A stretch of DNA of 64,000 nt, taken from Egibacteraceae bacterium (GTDB lineage: Bacteria > Actinomycetota > Nitriliruptoria > Euzebyales > Egibacteraceae). Positions 15,737 to 24,526 of the stretch are shown piece after piece. The notes under the pieces are model-generated. The model had not been told where the DNA came from. It did no database searches and saw nothing but the letters and a program-made list of their open reading frames with translations. The translations under genes and the position numbers were made by a program. Position 1 is the stretch's first letter. The number at the start of each line of letters is the position of its first letter. The stretch lies in the NCBI GenBank assembly GCA_035540635.1, contig DATLGH010000021.1:1-64000 (forward strand), read 5' to 3'.

Positions 15737-16546
15737 TCATCGCCCGAGGGCGGCGAGGGCCGCCGCCCGCATGGCCTCGAGGGGGGCCGCGCCGCCGGTC
15801 CACCGCTCGAATGCGCGCGCGGCCTGTGCGACGAGCATGCCGGTCCCGTCGTGCGCCTCGGCCCCCGTGGCCCGGGCCGCCGCGAGGAACGGCGTGTCGG
15901 TGGGCCCGTAGACGAGGTCGAGCGCGACCTGGCCGGGCCCGAGGCGCATGAACCGCTCGGGCAGCGCCTCGCCCTGCAGTCCGAGGGGGGTGGCGTTCAC
16001 GACCACGTGCGGGTCCGTGACGGGACCGGTGTCCGCGCCGAGCCGCCGGGCGAGTGCGGCCACCTCGCGCGCGGCGTCCTCCCGGCGGGCGACGACCTCC
16101 ACGCGCGCGCCGAGGCGCCCGAGCGCCACCGCTGCCGCCCGCGCGGCTCCACCGGCTCCGAGGATCACCGCTGTCGCGCCCGCGTCGAGGCGCAGCTCCT
16201 GCTCGAGCACGCTCTGGAGTCCGGCTGCGTCGGTGTTGTCGGCGAGCAGCCGGTCGCCCTCCCAGAACAGCGTGTTCGCCGCACCGACGGCCTCCGCCTC
16301 GGGGGTGCCGGCGTCCACGAGGCCGAGGACCGCACGCTTGTGCGGCACGGTGACGTTCGCGCCGAGGAACGCGAGCGCGCGCAGCCCCCGCACCGCCTCC
16401 GCCAGCCGCTCCGCGGCGACGTCGCAGGCGAGGTACGCGGCGTCGACGCCCGCCGCGGAGAATGCCGCGGTGTGGATCTCGGGCGAGATGCTGTGCGCGA
16501 CCGGGTGTCCGAGCAGGCACACGAGCCGCGTGCGCGACGTCGTCAC
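15737..16546 (-). CDS. aroE: Shikimate dehydrogenase
   Basis: 269 residues, normal length. It reduces 3-dehydroshikimate to shikimate with NADPH. The substrate site is seen in GHPVAHSISPEIH (Ser residues), NVTVPHK (catalytic Lys) and NTDAAGL (Asp). The cofactor loop is GAGGAARAA, and NATPLGL follows. It is divergent from the M23 peptidase gene with only 60 nt between them. Together with aroC at the other edge of the pilus locus, it shows that the pilus genes sit inside an old aromatic gene neighbourhood. Confidence 0.96.
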   Translation of the reverse strand: MTTSRTRLVCLLGHPVAHSISPEIHTAAFSAAGVDAAYLACDVAAERLAEAVRGLRALAFLGANVTVPHKRAVLGLVDAGTPEAEAVGAANTLFWEGDRLLADNTDAAGLQSVLEQELRLDAGATAVILGAGGAARAAAVALGRLGARVEVVARREDAAREVAALARRLGADTGPVTDPHVVVNATPLGLQGEALPERFMRLGPGQVALDLVYGPTDTPFLAAARATGAEAHDGTGMLVAQAARAFERWTGGAAPLEAMRAAALAALGR

Positions 16547-16570
16547 GACAGACCACCCGTCGGGAAGCCG

Positions 16571-16599
16571 TTTACCCGCACGCCCGTGTGTCCTAGGCT
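16571..16599 (+). promoter_or_regulatory. Promoter of the M23 peptidase gene
   Basis: TTTACC (16571-16576) and TAGGCT (16594-16599) are 17 nt apart. The -10 ends 7 nt before the ATG, and no SD is present, so the message is probably leaderless. Confidence 0.55.
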
Positions 16600-16606
16600 G
16601 TGGTCG

Positions 16607-17623
16607 ATGTCAACAAGAGTCATCTACATGATCCTAGTGTTGTCTGCAGCCCTCGCGGCCGGCGCGGGAGCGGCAACACTCGGCGGGTCCGGCCACGAGC
16701 CCGTGCTCGACATCACCTTCCCGATCATCGGGCCTGCCGAGGTCGCCGACGACTACGGGGCCCGCCGGTCGGGCGGCGCTCGGGCGCACCGGGCCACCGA
16801 CGTCTTCGCGCCGATGGGCACACCGGTGCACGCGGTGGCCGCGGGCAAGGTCAGCTGGATGCCCGGCCGGCACCCCACGGCGGGCTACGCCCTGCACATC
16901 CGCGACGACGCGGGGCGCGTGTACGCCTACTACCACCTCGGTCCCCACACCGGCACCGCGGCGCAGGCGTACGCGCGGGGTGTCGCCGAAGGTGTCCGGG
17001 TGGCTCGCGGCCAGGTGATCGGCTACGTCGGAGACTCGGGCAACGCCGCCGGAGGCCGACCGCACCTGCACCTGGAGATCCACGACGACCGGGTCGTCGA
17101 CCCGCACGGCACGAACCGGCTCAATCCCTATCCCTCGCTGGCCGAGGCGCGGCGACGGGGCGACTACCCGGGCGCAGGGTCGACGTCGCGCGGCGGCGCT
17201 CGCGCGGGCGTGCTGCGGCTCGGCGACCGCGGCCGCGCGGTGGCGGCGTGGCAGGCGGAGCTCAACACCGTGCGCGTGACCGCCCTCACGGTCGACGGGG
17301 CCTTCGGTCCGCAGACGCACCGGGCGACCCGTGAGCTCCAGGAGGCCGCCGGCATCGCCGTCGACGGCGTCGTGGGGCCCCAGACCCGTGCGGCACTCGC
17401 CGCCCGCGCGCCCTCCGCGGGGGTGCTGCGTCGCGGCGACCGGGGCCCCGCCGTGCGCGCCTGGCAGCAGCAGCTGAACGGCGTCCGGGAGCGACCCATC
17501 GGCGTCGACGCGGTCTTCGGCCCGCAGACCGACCGGGCCACCCGGGCGTTCCAGCGCGCCGCCGGCATCGCCGACGACGGCGTCGTCGGTCCCCGGACCC
17601 GCGCCGCGATGTCGCGACGCTGA
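16607..17623 (+). CDS. Exported M23 peptidase with two peptidoglycan-binding domains
   Basis: 338 residues. A signal peptide or anchor (about 5-24) is followed by a LytM/M23 domain (about 38-175). Its zinc ligands are H61 and D65 (HRATD) and H155 within RPHLHLEIH. Two PG_binding_1 repeats follow (about 205-260 and 275-335), each with LRxGDRGxAVxAWQ and DGVVGPxTRAA. It should cleave or remodel peptidoglycan cross-links outside the membrane. The order catalytic domain first, binding repeats last is clear. The ATG at 16607 is set by the signal peptide and the promoter just upstream. Confidence 0.93.
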   Translation: MSTRVIYMILVLSAALAAGAGAATLGGSGHEPVLDITFPIIGPAEVADDYGARRSGGARAHRATDVFAPMGTPVHAVAAGKVSWMPGRHPTAGYALHIRDDAGRVYAYYHLGPHTGTAAQAYARGVAEGVRVARGQVIGYVGDSGNAAGGRPHLHLEIHDDRVVDPHGTNRLNPYPSLAEARRRGDYPGAGSTSRGGARAGVLRLGDRGRAVAAWQAELNTVRVTALTVDGAFGPQTHRATRELQEAAGIAVDGVVGPQTRAALAARAPSAGVLRRGDRGPAVRAWQQQLNGVRERPIGVDAVFGPQTDRATRAFQRAAGIADDGVVGPRTRAAMSRR

Positions 17624-17661
17624 CGCGGGAAGGGGGGGTCAGGCGCCGTCCCCGCGGTGCC

Positions 17662-18720
17662 CTATTCGGCGCGCCGCTGGCGCGCCTCGCGCACCTTCGC
17701 GTTGTGCTCCTCGAGGGTTCGGGAGAAGCCGTGCTCTCCGGTCTCGGGGTCGACGACGACGTAGTACAGGTAGTCCTCGTCAGCGGGGTCCGCCGCGGCG
17801 CGGATGGCGGACTCCCCCGAGCCCGATATGGGGGTGGGGGGCAGGCCGTCGTAGCGGTAGGTGTTCCAGGGGGAGTCGATCTCGAGATGCCGGTTGAGCA
17901 CCCGGTCGAGGTGCTCGCCGTGGGCGTAGATGACCGTCGCGTCAATCTGGAGCCGCATGGGCCGCTCGAGCCGGTTGTGCAGCACCGCGCTGACGAGCCG
18001 CTGCTCGTCGGGGAGCCGCGCCTCCCGCTCGATGAGCGACGCGAGGATGAGCACCTCGTAGCGCGTGAAGCCCTCGGGCACGTCGACCGACTCGAGGATG
18101 TCCTCCGTGCGCTCCACGAGGCGGTCGAGGACGTCCTCGGCGGTGGCGTCGGTACGAAACTCGTAGGTGTCGGGGAACAGCAGCCCCTCGTACTGCGCGA
18201 AGTCACGCGGCCCCTCGGGAAGGCCGCTCGGGACCCAGTCGGGTAGCGGCACGCTCGTCAGGGCCGCTTCGAGCTGCGACACGGTGAAGGGCGAGCCCTC
18301 CGCCTCGGCGATGCGCTCGAGCGTCTGGGTGACGGTGCGGCCTTCGGGGATCGTCACGCGGAAGCTGTCCGCCCGCCGCTGGCCCTCCCCCGCGGCGAGC
18401 TCCTCGAGCGCGGCGTCGGTTCCCATCCCGGTCCGCAGCCGATAGGTGCCCGTGCGGATGCGCTCCGCCCGCTCGTCGAAGCGGGCGGCGATCTTGAACG
18501 CGACCGCGGAGCGCACGACGCCCGCGTCGGCGAGGATGTCGCCGACGGCCGACGCGCCGATGCCCTCGGGGATCTCCACCGTCACCGGCTCGCCCTCCCC
18601 GGAGCCGCCGCCCGTGAGCGCCCCGAGGGCGGCCACGCCAGCGGCGAGCAGCACGCCGACGACGACGAGTGCGAGGAGGAACCCCTTCGAGCCCTTCGAC
18701 AATGCCATGGTGCGCGTCAC
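17662..18720 (-). CDS. mltG: Endolytic murein transglycosylase MltG
   Basis: 352 residues. A membrane anchor lies near residue 20, followed by a LysM-like region (VEIPEGIGASAVGDIL) and the YceG domain with FPDTYEF and the catalytic Glu of LASLIEREA. It cuts nascent glycan strands at the membrane and sets their length. GTG at 18720 overlaps the ruvX stop by 4 nt; ATG at 18708 is an alternative start. Order alaS-ruvX-mltG-aroE is standard in actinobacteria, although here the M23 gene separates mltG from aroE. Confidence 0.94.
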   Translation of the reverse strand: MTRTMALSKGSKGFLLALVVVGVLLAAGVAALGALTGGGSGEGEPVTVEIPEGIGASAVGDILADAGVVRSAVAFKIAARFDERAERIRTGTYRLRTGMGTDAALEELAAGEGQRRADSFRVTIPEGRTVTQTLERIAEAEGSPFTVSQLEAALTSVPLPDWVPSGLPEGPRDFAQYEGLLFPDTYEFRTDATAEDVLDRLVERTEDILESVDVPEGFTRYEVLILASLIEREARLPDEQRLVSAVLHNRLERPMRLQIDATVIYAHGEHLDRVLNRHLEIDSPWNTYRYDGLPPTPISGSGESAIRAAADPADEDYLYYVVVDPETGEHGFSRTLEEHNAKVREARQRRAE

Positions 18721-19142
18721 TCCCTCGGTCTGCGCTGAGCGTCCAACCATCCCTGCAGGACGATGGCCGCGGCGACCTGATCCCGTTCGGTCCGGCGCTG
18801 CCCCCGACGCCTGCCCGCTGCGAGGAGCACCCGCTCGGCCTCGGCCGAGCTCAGGCGCTCGTCCCACAGGCTGACCTGCAGCCCTTCGTCGCCGAGCGCG
18901 CGGGCGACGGCCCGTGCGCGGGCGGTGGACGCGGTGTCTCGCCCGGACATACCCCGCGGGAGGCCGACGACAACCCGCCGGCAGCCGTGCTCCGCCGCCG
19001 CAGCGGCCACGGCGGCGGCGAGCGCCGCGGGCTCCTCGGCCGCCGGGATGGCGCCCACCGGCGTCGCGACGACCTCGCCCGGGTCACTCACCGCCAGCCC
19101 GACGCGCACCGTACCGACGTCCACCCCGAGGACCCGGCCCAT
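18717..19142 (-). CDS. ruvX: RuvX/YqgF Holliday-junction resolvase-like nuclease
   Basis: 141 residues with an RNase H-like fold. Motifs are LGVDVGTVRVGLAVSD, VVVGLPRGMSG, the WDERLSSAEAE segment and a terminal DQVAAAIVLQGWL. YqgF family members act in pre-16S rRNA maturation and may resolve recombination intermediates. The acidic residues of the active site (first and last motifs) are present. It abuts the alaS stop with no gap and overlaps mltG by 4 nt. Confidence 0.95.
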   Translation of the reverse strand: MGRVLGVDVGTVRVGLAVSDPGEVVATPVGAIPAAEEPAALAAAVAAAAAEHGCRRVVVGLPRGMSGRDTASTARARAVARALGDEGLQVSLWDERLSSAEAERVLLAAGRRRGQRRTERDQVAAAIVLQGWLDAQRRPRE

Positions 19143-21803
19143 CTAGCGCTGCAGCGCCTCGCGCGCCGCCCGCCGCGACGCCTCGATCGCCTCGGCCAGC
19201 CGCGCGCCGTGCCGCCCGCCGGCCTGCGCGGTGTCGCCCTTGCCTCCCGCGCCTCCGCCGACGGCGCGCGCACCGGCAGCGAGCACGTCGCGGGCCGCGA
19301 GCCGACCGGCGAGGTCGGGCGTGACCGCGGCGAACAGCTGGGCGTTCCCGTCGGGGGTGGCGCTGCCGAGCACGACGACGCCCGAGGCCATGCGGTTGCG
19401 CAGGTCGGTGGCGAGGAGCTTCAGGCTGTCGCGGTCGGCGCCCTCCACGGTCGCCGCGAGCACCTGCGCGCCGTCCACACGCTCCGCACGCTCGAGCAGC
19501 GACCCCGCGCTCGCCATGAGCGCCTGCCGGCGGACCCGCGCCATCTCCTTCTCCGTCGCGCGGAGGCGCTCCAGGAGGTCCGCGACCCGCCCGGGCAGCT
19601 CGTCCGTCGACACCTTCAGCATGCGGGCGACCTCGTCGGCGATGAGCCGCTCGCGCGAGAGGTACGCGAAGGCCTCCGGTCCGGTGACCGCCTCGATGCG
19701 CCGGAGGTTCGCGGCGATCGACCCCTCGCTCAGGACGGTGAACATCCCGACCTCCGCCGCGTGGCCGACGTGCGTCCCCCCGCACAGCTCCCGGGAGAAG
19801 TCGCCGATCTCCACGACCCGCACGTGCTCGCCGTACTTCTCCCCGAACAGGGCGATGGCGCCGAGGCGCCGCGCCTCCTCCTGGGACGTCTCCACGGTGC
19901 GGACCTCGGGGTCGGCGGCGATACGGGTGTTCACCCGCTCCTCCAGCTCGGCGACCTGATCGCGGGTGACCGCCTCGAAGTGGGGGAAGTCGAACCGGAA
20001 CCGCCCCGCGTCGATCGCCGACCCGGCCTGCGCCGCGTGGTCGCCGACGACGTCCTTGAGCGTGGCATGCAGGATGTGCGTCGCGGTGTGCCCGCGCCGG
20101 ATCGACGCGCGGCGGGCCCGGTCGATCTCCGCGTGGGCGTCCTGGCCGGTGTGGACCTCGCCCGCGGCGACGCGGGCACGGTGCACGACGAGCCCGTCGA
20201 CGGGCGCCAGGGTGTCGAGCACCTCGATGCGGCCCGTGTCGGTCGTGATGATCCCGTGGTCGCCGAGCTGGCCGCCGCCCTCGGCGTAGAACGGCGTGGT
20301 CGGCAGCACGACCTCGAGCTCGTCGCCCTCCTCCGCGTGCTCGACGAGCCCGGAGGTGGTGAGCAGCGCGCCCAGCCGGGTGTCGGCCGCCTCGTCGGTG
20401 TAGCCGACGAACCGGACCGGGCCGACCGTGCCCGCGGCCAACCGGTAGGTGTCGAGATCCGGTCCGCGCCGCTCGCCGCCCCCGGCGCCCGCGGCCCGCG
20501 CACGGGCACGCTGGGCCTCCATGTGCTCGGCGAACGCGTCGCGGTCGAGCTCGAGGCCATGCTCCGCCGCGATCTCCAGGGTGAGGTCCACGGGGAAGCC
20601 GTAGGTGTCGTGCAGCGCGAAGGCGGTGTCGCCGGGCAGCTCCGCCGCGCCCTGCTGCTTCGCGTGGGCGATGGCCTGGTCGAGCATCGACAGACCCGTC
20701 CGCAGCGTGCGAGCGAAGCCCTCCTCCTCGGCTCTCGCGACGCGGCTGATGAGCTCGGCCTGCTCCCGCAGCTCCGGCCACGCATCCCCGAGGGTGGCGA
20801 TGACCGATTCCATCATCGCCGGCATGATCGGGCGCTCCTGACCGAGGATGCGGGCGTGCCGCACCGCGCGCCGCAGCAGCCGACGCAGGACGTAGCCGCG
20901 CGCCTCGTTGCTCGGCAGCACCCCGTCGGCGATGAGGAAGCCGGCGCAGCGTGCATGCTCGGCGATGACCCGCAGGGACACGTCACGGGGGTGACGATCC
21001 GCGGTGCCGCCACCCTCGTAGGCGACACCGGTCACCTCCGCCGCCCGTTCGAGGATCGGGCGCAGGACGTCGGTCTCGTAGACGTTCGGCACGTCCTGCA
21101 GGAGCACGGCCATGCGCTCCAGGCCCATGCCGGTGTCGACGTTCTGCCGCGGCAGCTCACCGAGGAGCCCCCCGGCGTCGTCGCGCTCGAACTGCATGAA
21201 GACGAGGTTCCAGTACTCCATGAACCGCGACTCGTCGACGACCGGGCCGCCGTCGCGGCCGTGGTCGCGGCCGCGGTCGTAGTAGAGCTCGGAGCACGGG
21301 CCGCAGGGCCCTGCCGCGCCGGTCGACCAGAAGTTGTCCTCCTTGCCGCGCCGCTGCACCCGATCGGGGGCGATGTCGGTCTCGGACAGCCACAGCTGCT
21401 CCGCCTCGTCGTCCTGGGTGTAGACCGTGGCCCAGATCCGTTCGGGGTCGAAGCCGAACCCCTGGGGCGGGGGGGACACCGAGATCTCCCAGGCCCAGCT
21501 GATCGCCTCGCGCTTGAAGTAGTCGCCGAAGCTGAAGTTGCCGAGCATCTCGAAGAAGGTGAGGTGGCGGGTGGTCATCCCGACGTTCTCGATGTCGACG
21601 GTCCGGGCGCACTTCTGCACGCTCGCCGCCCGAGGGTGGCGCGGCGTCGCCTCGCCGAGGAAGTACGGCTTGAACTGGACCATGCCGGCGACGGTGAGCA
21701 GCAGGGTCGGGTCGTTGGGGATGAGCGACGACGACGGCCACACGCGATGGTCGCGTGCGGCGAAGAAGTCGAGGAACGTGCGGCGGATGTCGGTCGAGCG
21801 CAT
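19143..21803 (-). CDS. alaS: Alanine-tRNA ligase
   Basis: 886 residues, full length. It has the class II catalytic core at the N-terminus (RSTDIRRTFLDFF, TFFEMLGNFSFGDYFK), the tRNA-recognition and editing domains (GHTATHILHATLK, then CGGTHV, giving the zinc ligands), and a C-terminal DHHA1/oligomerisation domain with a Gly-rich GGGAGGKGDTAQAGG. It attaches Ala to tRNA-Ala and removes mischarged Ser or Gly. The start ATG is at 21801-21803, six nt after the small membrane protein gene. Confidence 0.98.
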   Translation of the reverse strand: MRSTDIRRTFLDFFAARDHRVWPSSSLIPNDPTLLLTVAGMVQFKPYFLGEATPRHPRAASVQKCARTVDIENVGMTTRHLTFFEMLGNFSFGDYFKREAISWAWEISVSPPPQGFGFDPERIWATVYTQDDEAEQLWLSETDIAPDRVQRRGKEDNFWSTGAAGPCGPCSELYYDRGRDHGRDGGPVVDESRFMEYWNLVFMQFERDDAGGLLGELPRQNVDTGMGLERMAVLLQDVPNVYETDVLRPILERAAEVTGVAYEGGGTADRHPRDVSLRVIAEHARCAGFLIADGVLPSNEARGYVLRRLLRRAVRHARILGQERPIMPAMMESVIATLGDAWPELREQAELISRVARAEEEGFARTLRTGLSMLDQAIAHAKQQGAAELPGDTAFALHDTYGFPVDLTLEIAAEHGLELDRDAFAEHMEAQRARARAAGAGGGERRGPDLDTYRLAAGTVGPVRFVGYTDEAADTRLGALLTTSGLVEHAEEGDELEVVLPTTPFYAEGGGQLGDHGIITTDTGRIEVLDTLAPVDGLVVHRARVAAGEVHTGQDAHAEIDRARRASIRRGHTATHILHATLKDVVGDHAAQAGSAIDAGRFRFDFPHFEAVTRDQVAELEERVNTRIAADPEVRTVETSQEEARRLGAIALFGEKYGEHVRVVEIGDFSRELCGGTHVGHAAEVGMFTVLSEGSIAANLRRIEAVTGPEAFAYLSRERLIADEVARMLKVSTDELPGRVADLLERLRATEKEMARVRRQALMASAGSLLERAERVDGAQVLAATVEGADRDSLKLLATDLRNRMASGVVVLGSATPDGNAQLFAAVTPDLAGRLAARDVLAAGARAVGGGAGGKGDTAQAGGRHGARLAEAIEASRRAAREALQR

Positions 21804-21809
21804 CGTGGC

Positions 21810-22142
21810 TTACCTGCTGAAGGGCGGCTGTTCGGTCGCTCCCCATTGTGGTGCCTGCGCGGCCCGCGGCCCATCTGCGCTCCAGCCGGGCACGTCCCGA
21901 CCGCCTTCCACCACCCGGTAGGCGGCGCGCAGCTCGGCCTCTCTGGCCGCGGCCGCCGCGCGCCCCGCCGCGAGCGCTTCACGGACCCGCGACCCGAGAG
22001 CGCCCGCACGGTCGCCGGCACTCGCGGCGATCGCCTCCGGGCGCAGACGTTGCTGGGTCCGCTCGACCTTGCGGACCGCGTAGATGCCGAGCGCGACCCC
22101 CGCGCCGAGTCCCGCAGCGGTGAAGAACACCCTCCGCAGCAC
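21810..22142 (-). CDS. Small membrane-anchored protein between DUF948 and alaS
   Basis: 110 residues from GTG at 22142. One N-terminal membrane helix (about 5-22) is followed by a basic, then Ala/Arg/Glu-rich helical region and an unstructured tail. A protein of this size and topology sits between a DUF948 gene and alaS in many actinobacteria (DUF6167-like). The function is unknown. The start is 1 nt beyond the DUF948 stop. CGGAGG follows the GTG closely, so a second GTG three codons on is an alternative start. Confidence 0.7.
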   Translation of the reverse strand: MLRRVFFTAAGLGAGVALGIYAVRKVERTQQRLRPEAIAASAGDRAGALGSRVREALAAGRAAAAAREAELRAAYRVVEGGRDVPGWSADGPRAAQAPQWGATEQPPFSR

Positions 22143-22143
22143 G

Positions 22144-22593
22144 CTACGACGCCTTCTTCGCCCGGCGGGCCGTGCGCAGCGCGACGCTCGTGCCCGACGC
22201 GAACGCGAGCGCCTTGATGAGCGGGTTGGCGATCGCCGCGTGCACGACTTCGGCGATGCTCTCACCGGTGGCCGAGATGTGCTGGACACTCGCGACGATG
22301 GTGTCGACGCGGGCCAGCTCGGTGTTGACCCCCGCGACGGTCTCGTTCACGCCGCTCAGCAGCGGCACGGTCTGCGCGGTGACCTGCTCGACGCTGCGGG
22401 TGAGCTCGCGCACGGTGCCGACGAGGGTCAGCAGCAGCGCCATGAGCCCGACCATGGACCCGCCGAAGGCGACGGCGGCGATGATCGCCGCGACGCCGAA
22501 GAAGCTCGCGTCGAGCAGGATGCCGGCCGCCACGAACCCCGCGGCCACGACGAGCACCACGACGACGGACGCCAGGACGCCACGAGACCTCAT
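22144..22593 (-). CDS. DUF948 membrane protein
   Basis: 149 residues. Two hydrophobic segments at the N-terminus (about 6-27 and 30-60) are followed by an amphipathic, heptad-like region (VRELTRSVEQVTAQTVPLL) typical of DUF948, and a basic end rich in Lys/Arg. The ATG at 22591-22593 follows GGAAGGG by about 8 nt. It is probably co-transcribed with the next small gene and alaS. Members are general-stress-like membrane proteins of unknown role. Confidence 0.82.
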   Translation of the reverse strand: MRSRGVLASVVVVLVVAAGFVAAGILLDASFFGVAAIIAAVAFGGSMVGLMALLLTLVGTVRELTRSVEQVTAQTVPLLSGVNETVAGVNTELARVDTIVASVQHISATGESIAEVVHAAIANPLIKALAFASGTSVALRTARRAKKAS

Positions 22594-22708
22594 GGTCGTT
22601 TCCCTTCCTGGTGCAGTCGACGACGCTGTCGCGGCGCGGCCCGCCGCGCGGCAGAGCCTAGCGGACACACCGGTGGAGGTGGCGGGACGGGCGCGGGCCC
22701 TGCCGCGA

Positions 22709-22736
22709 CTGCACAGCACCCGTCTGCCGCCATACT
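22709..22736 (+). promoter_or_regulatory. Probable promoter, leaderless
   Basis: CATACT (22731-22736) ends 6 nt before the GTG at 22743, with CTGCAC (22709-22714) 16 nt further upstream. There is no SD. Confidence 0.4.
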
Positions 22737-22742
22737 GGCGCC

Positions 22743-23441
22743 GTGAGCTGCCGAACCACCGCCCGGTGCGGGCGCGCCGTCGCCGTGTGCGCCACTACCC
22801 TGTGGGTGCTGCTGCTCGGCGCCTCTTCGGCGGCAGCGCACCCGTTCGGCCCTCCGCCGACCGCCCTCGTGTCGGCGTCCGGACATCAGGTGGTCGTGGA
22901 GTGGGGCGCCCCCACCGACGACGCCCTCGTCGTCGGGATGGCGCTCGGGGTCCTTGACGACACGAGCCTCGAGCGCTACCTCGAGGGTCCCGTGCAGGTG
23001 GCGCCGCCCGCCGCCAAGGAAGCGGAGCTGTCCGCGTCGGCGGAGCTCGTCGACTACCTGCTCGACCGGATCGTGGTCACCCAGGACGGCCGGCGCTGCG
23101 ACGCCAGCGTCGCGCCGATCGACAGCTTCCTCACCGACGGCGCCCGCGTCATCCACCAGTGCCCCCGACCGGTGACGGTGGTCGACCTGCGCATCGCGAT
23201 GCTCCACGACGTCCACGACGCCTACCGCACGTTCGCCGTCACCGAGGGGACGGGCACGCCGGCCCAGTCGGTGTTCACCGTGGAGCGCGCCGAGCAGCGC
23301 TGGGACTTCACCGCCTCGCCCGCTTCCGGGGCCGCCGCACGCCCCGCACGCCGGGCGTGGCTCGTGCCCGTGCTCGCGACCGTCCTCGGGCTCGCGGGCG
23401 GCGCGCTTGCGTGGAGGCGCCGGTCGGGGCAGCGGTCGTGA
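22743..23441 (+). CDS. Exported membrane-anchored partner of the NicO transporter
   Basis: 232 residues. A Sec signal ends near residue 33 (SSAAAHP). A beta-rich extracellular domain with two Cys (about 102 and 125) follows, then a C-terminal membrane helix (about 205-225) and an Arg-rich tail. I do not recognise a named family. Its stop overlaps the NicO gene by 4 nt (GTGA), so the two are made together and it probably helps metal binding or transport outside the membrane. Exported proteins of this layout next to NicO genes are common in actinobacteria. Confidence 0.7.
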   Translation: MSCRTTARCGRAVAVCATTLWVLLLGASSAAAHPFGPPPTALVSASGHQVVVEWGAPTDDALVVGMALGVLDDTSLERYLEGPVQVAPPAAKEAELSASAELVDYLLDRIVVTQDGRRCDASVAPIDSFLTDGARVIHQCPRPVTVVDLRIAMLHDVHDAYRTFAVTEGTGTPAQSVFTVERAEQRWDFTASPASGAAARPARRAWLVPVLATVLGLAGGALAWRRRSGQRS

Positions 23442-24256
23442 TCAGCGCTGGTGCGCTCGCGCTGGCCCAGGCGGAGCTCGGCTGGCTGGAGGAGCACTTC
23501 GTCCGGCTCATCGACGCCGACCGCGTCGGCCTGCCGTTCGCCGCGCTCGCGCTCGCGGTGGCGGTCGGCATCGGCATGGTGCACGCGCTCGCGCCGGGCC
23601 ACGGCAAGGCCGTCATCGCCGCCTACCTCGTCGGATCACGCGGGCGCCCGCGAGACGCGCTCACGCTCGGCGGGGTCGTCGCGGCGATGCACACGGGCTC
23701 GGTGCTCGTGCTCGGCCTTTCGCTGTACCTGTTCACCCGGGCGGCCGCCGGGGCGGACCGGCTCGCGCCCGTTCTGAGCCTGCTGGCGGGCCTGCTCATC
23801 GTCGCGGTCGGCGCGGGCCTCGTGCACCGCCAGGTGCGCCTGCACCGGTGCGCACACGTCCGCACGTCCGGGGAACGCGCGCCACACCACCACGACCACG
23901 ACCACGGCCACGACCTGCCCGAGGAGGTGTCGCCGCTGTCCCGGCGCGGCCTCGTGCTCCTCGGCGTGTCGGGGGGCCTGCTGCCGTCACCGTCGGCGTT
24001 CCTCGTCCTGGCCACCGCCCTGTTCGTGGGCCGGGCCGCGTTCGGCCTGCTGCTCGTCGCGGCCTTCAGCGTCGGCCTGGCGGCGTCGCTGACGGCGATC
24101 GGGCTCGCGACGCTGCGCGGGCGCGACCTGCTCGCCCGCCGAGCCGTCCGCAACCCGCGCCTCGCCCGCGTCACGGGCGTCCTGCCGCTCGTGTCGGCCG
24201 TCGCCGTGCTCGCCGGGGGGCTGTGGGTGACCACCCTCGCGGCCCTGCGCCTGTAG
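23438..24256 (+). CDS. NicO/RcnA-type nickel-cobalt transporter
   Basis: 272 residues with six or more membrane helices. It holds the family motif MVHALAPGHGKAVIAAYLVG and a His/Asp-rich cytoplasmic loop (HHHDHDHGHD, about residue 152) expected to bind Ni or Co. A second conserved stretch is GVSGGLLPSPSAFLVL. It most likely exports nickel or cobalt. GTG at 23438 overlaps the preceding gene; GTG at 23411 is an alternative start. Confidence 0.88.
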   Translation: MISAGALALAQAELGWLEEHFVRLIDADRVGLPFAALALAVAVGIGMVHALAPGHGKAVIAAYLVGSRGRPRDALTLGGVVAAMHTGSVLVLGLSLYLFTRAAAGADRLAPVLSLLAGLLIVAVGAGLVHRQVRLHRCAHVRTSGERAPHHHDHDHGHDLPEEVSPLSRRGLVLLGVSGGLLPSPSAFLVLATALFVGRAAFGLLLVAAFSVGLAASLTAIGLATLRGRDLLARRAVRNPRLARVTGVLPLVSAVAVLAGGLWVTTLAALRL

Positions 24257-24297
24257 GCTCGGCCGGCGCCGCAGCGGGGCGTGCGACGCCGCCCGGG

Positions 24298-24459
24298 TCA
24301 GCCGCTGGGGGCCTCGTCGTCCATGGAGTCGTCGCCCTCCCAGGCCCGGTCGACGTCCCAGGCCTCGTCGACGTCCTCGGCGTCGTCGACGCCCTTTTCG
24401 TCGGGCTCGATGTGCTCGAGCGGGTCCCGCTCGTCGTCGAACTGCGGCGTGTCGTCCAT
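24298..24459 (-). CDS. Small acidic protein
   Basis: 53 residues starting MDDTPQFDDERDPLEHIEPD and ending DDEAPSG. About 40% of residues are Asp or Glu, with two Trp. There are no membrane segments and no recognisable domain. It lies in the gap between the NicO gene and the dodecin gene on the opposite strand. Codon use is normal (GC-rich third positions), which supports coding. Function unknown; it could be a disordered acidic chaperone-like or DNA-mimic protein, but nothing in the sequence decides. Confidence 0.5.
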   Translation of the reverse strand: MDDTPQFDDERDPLEHIEPDEKGVDDAEDVDEAWDVDRAWEGDDSMDDEAPSG

Positions 24460-24526
24460 CCCACAGGTTTAGCACCTCCTGAAGGCGTGGAGGTTCAGGT
24501 GCGAACCGACCGAAAGGAGATTGGGC

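Noticed and set aside
18669-22217. Plus-strand open frame of 1182 codons
   Set aside because: Antisense to ruvX and alaS. Its protein is Arg/Gly/Asp low complexity, a shadow produced by high GC.
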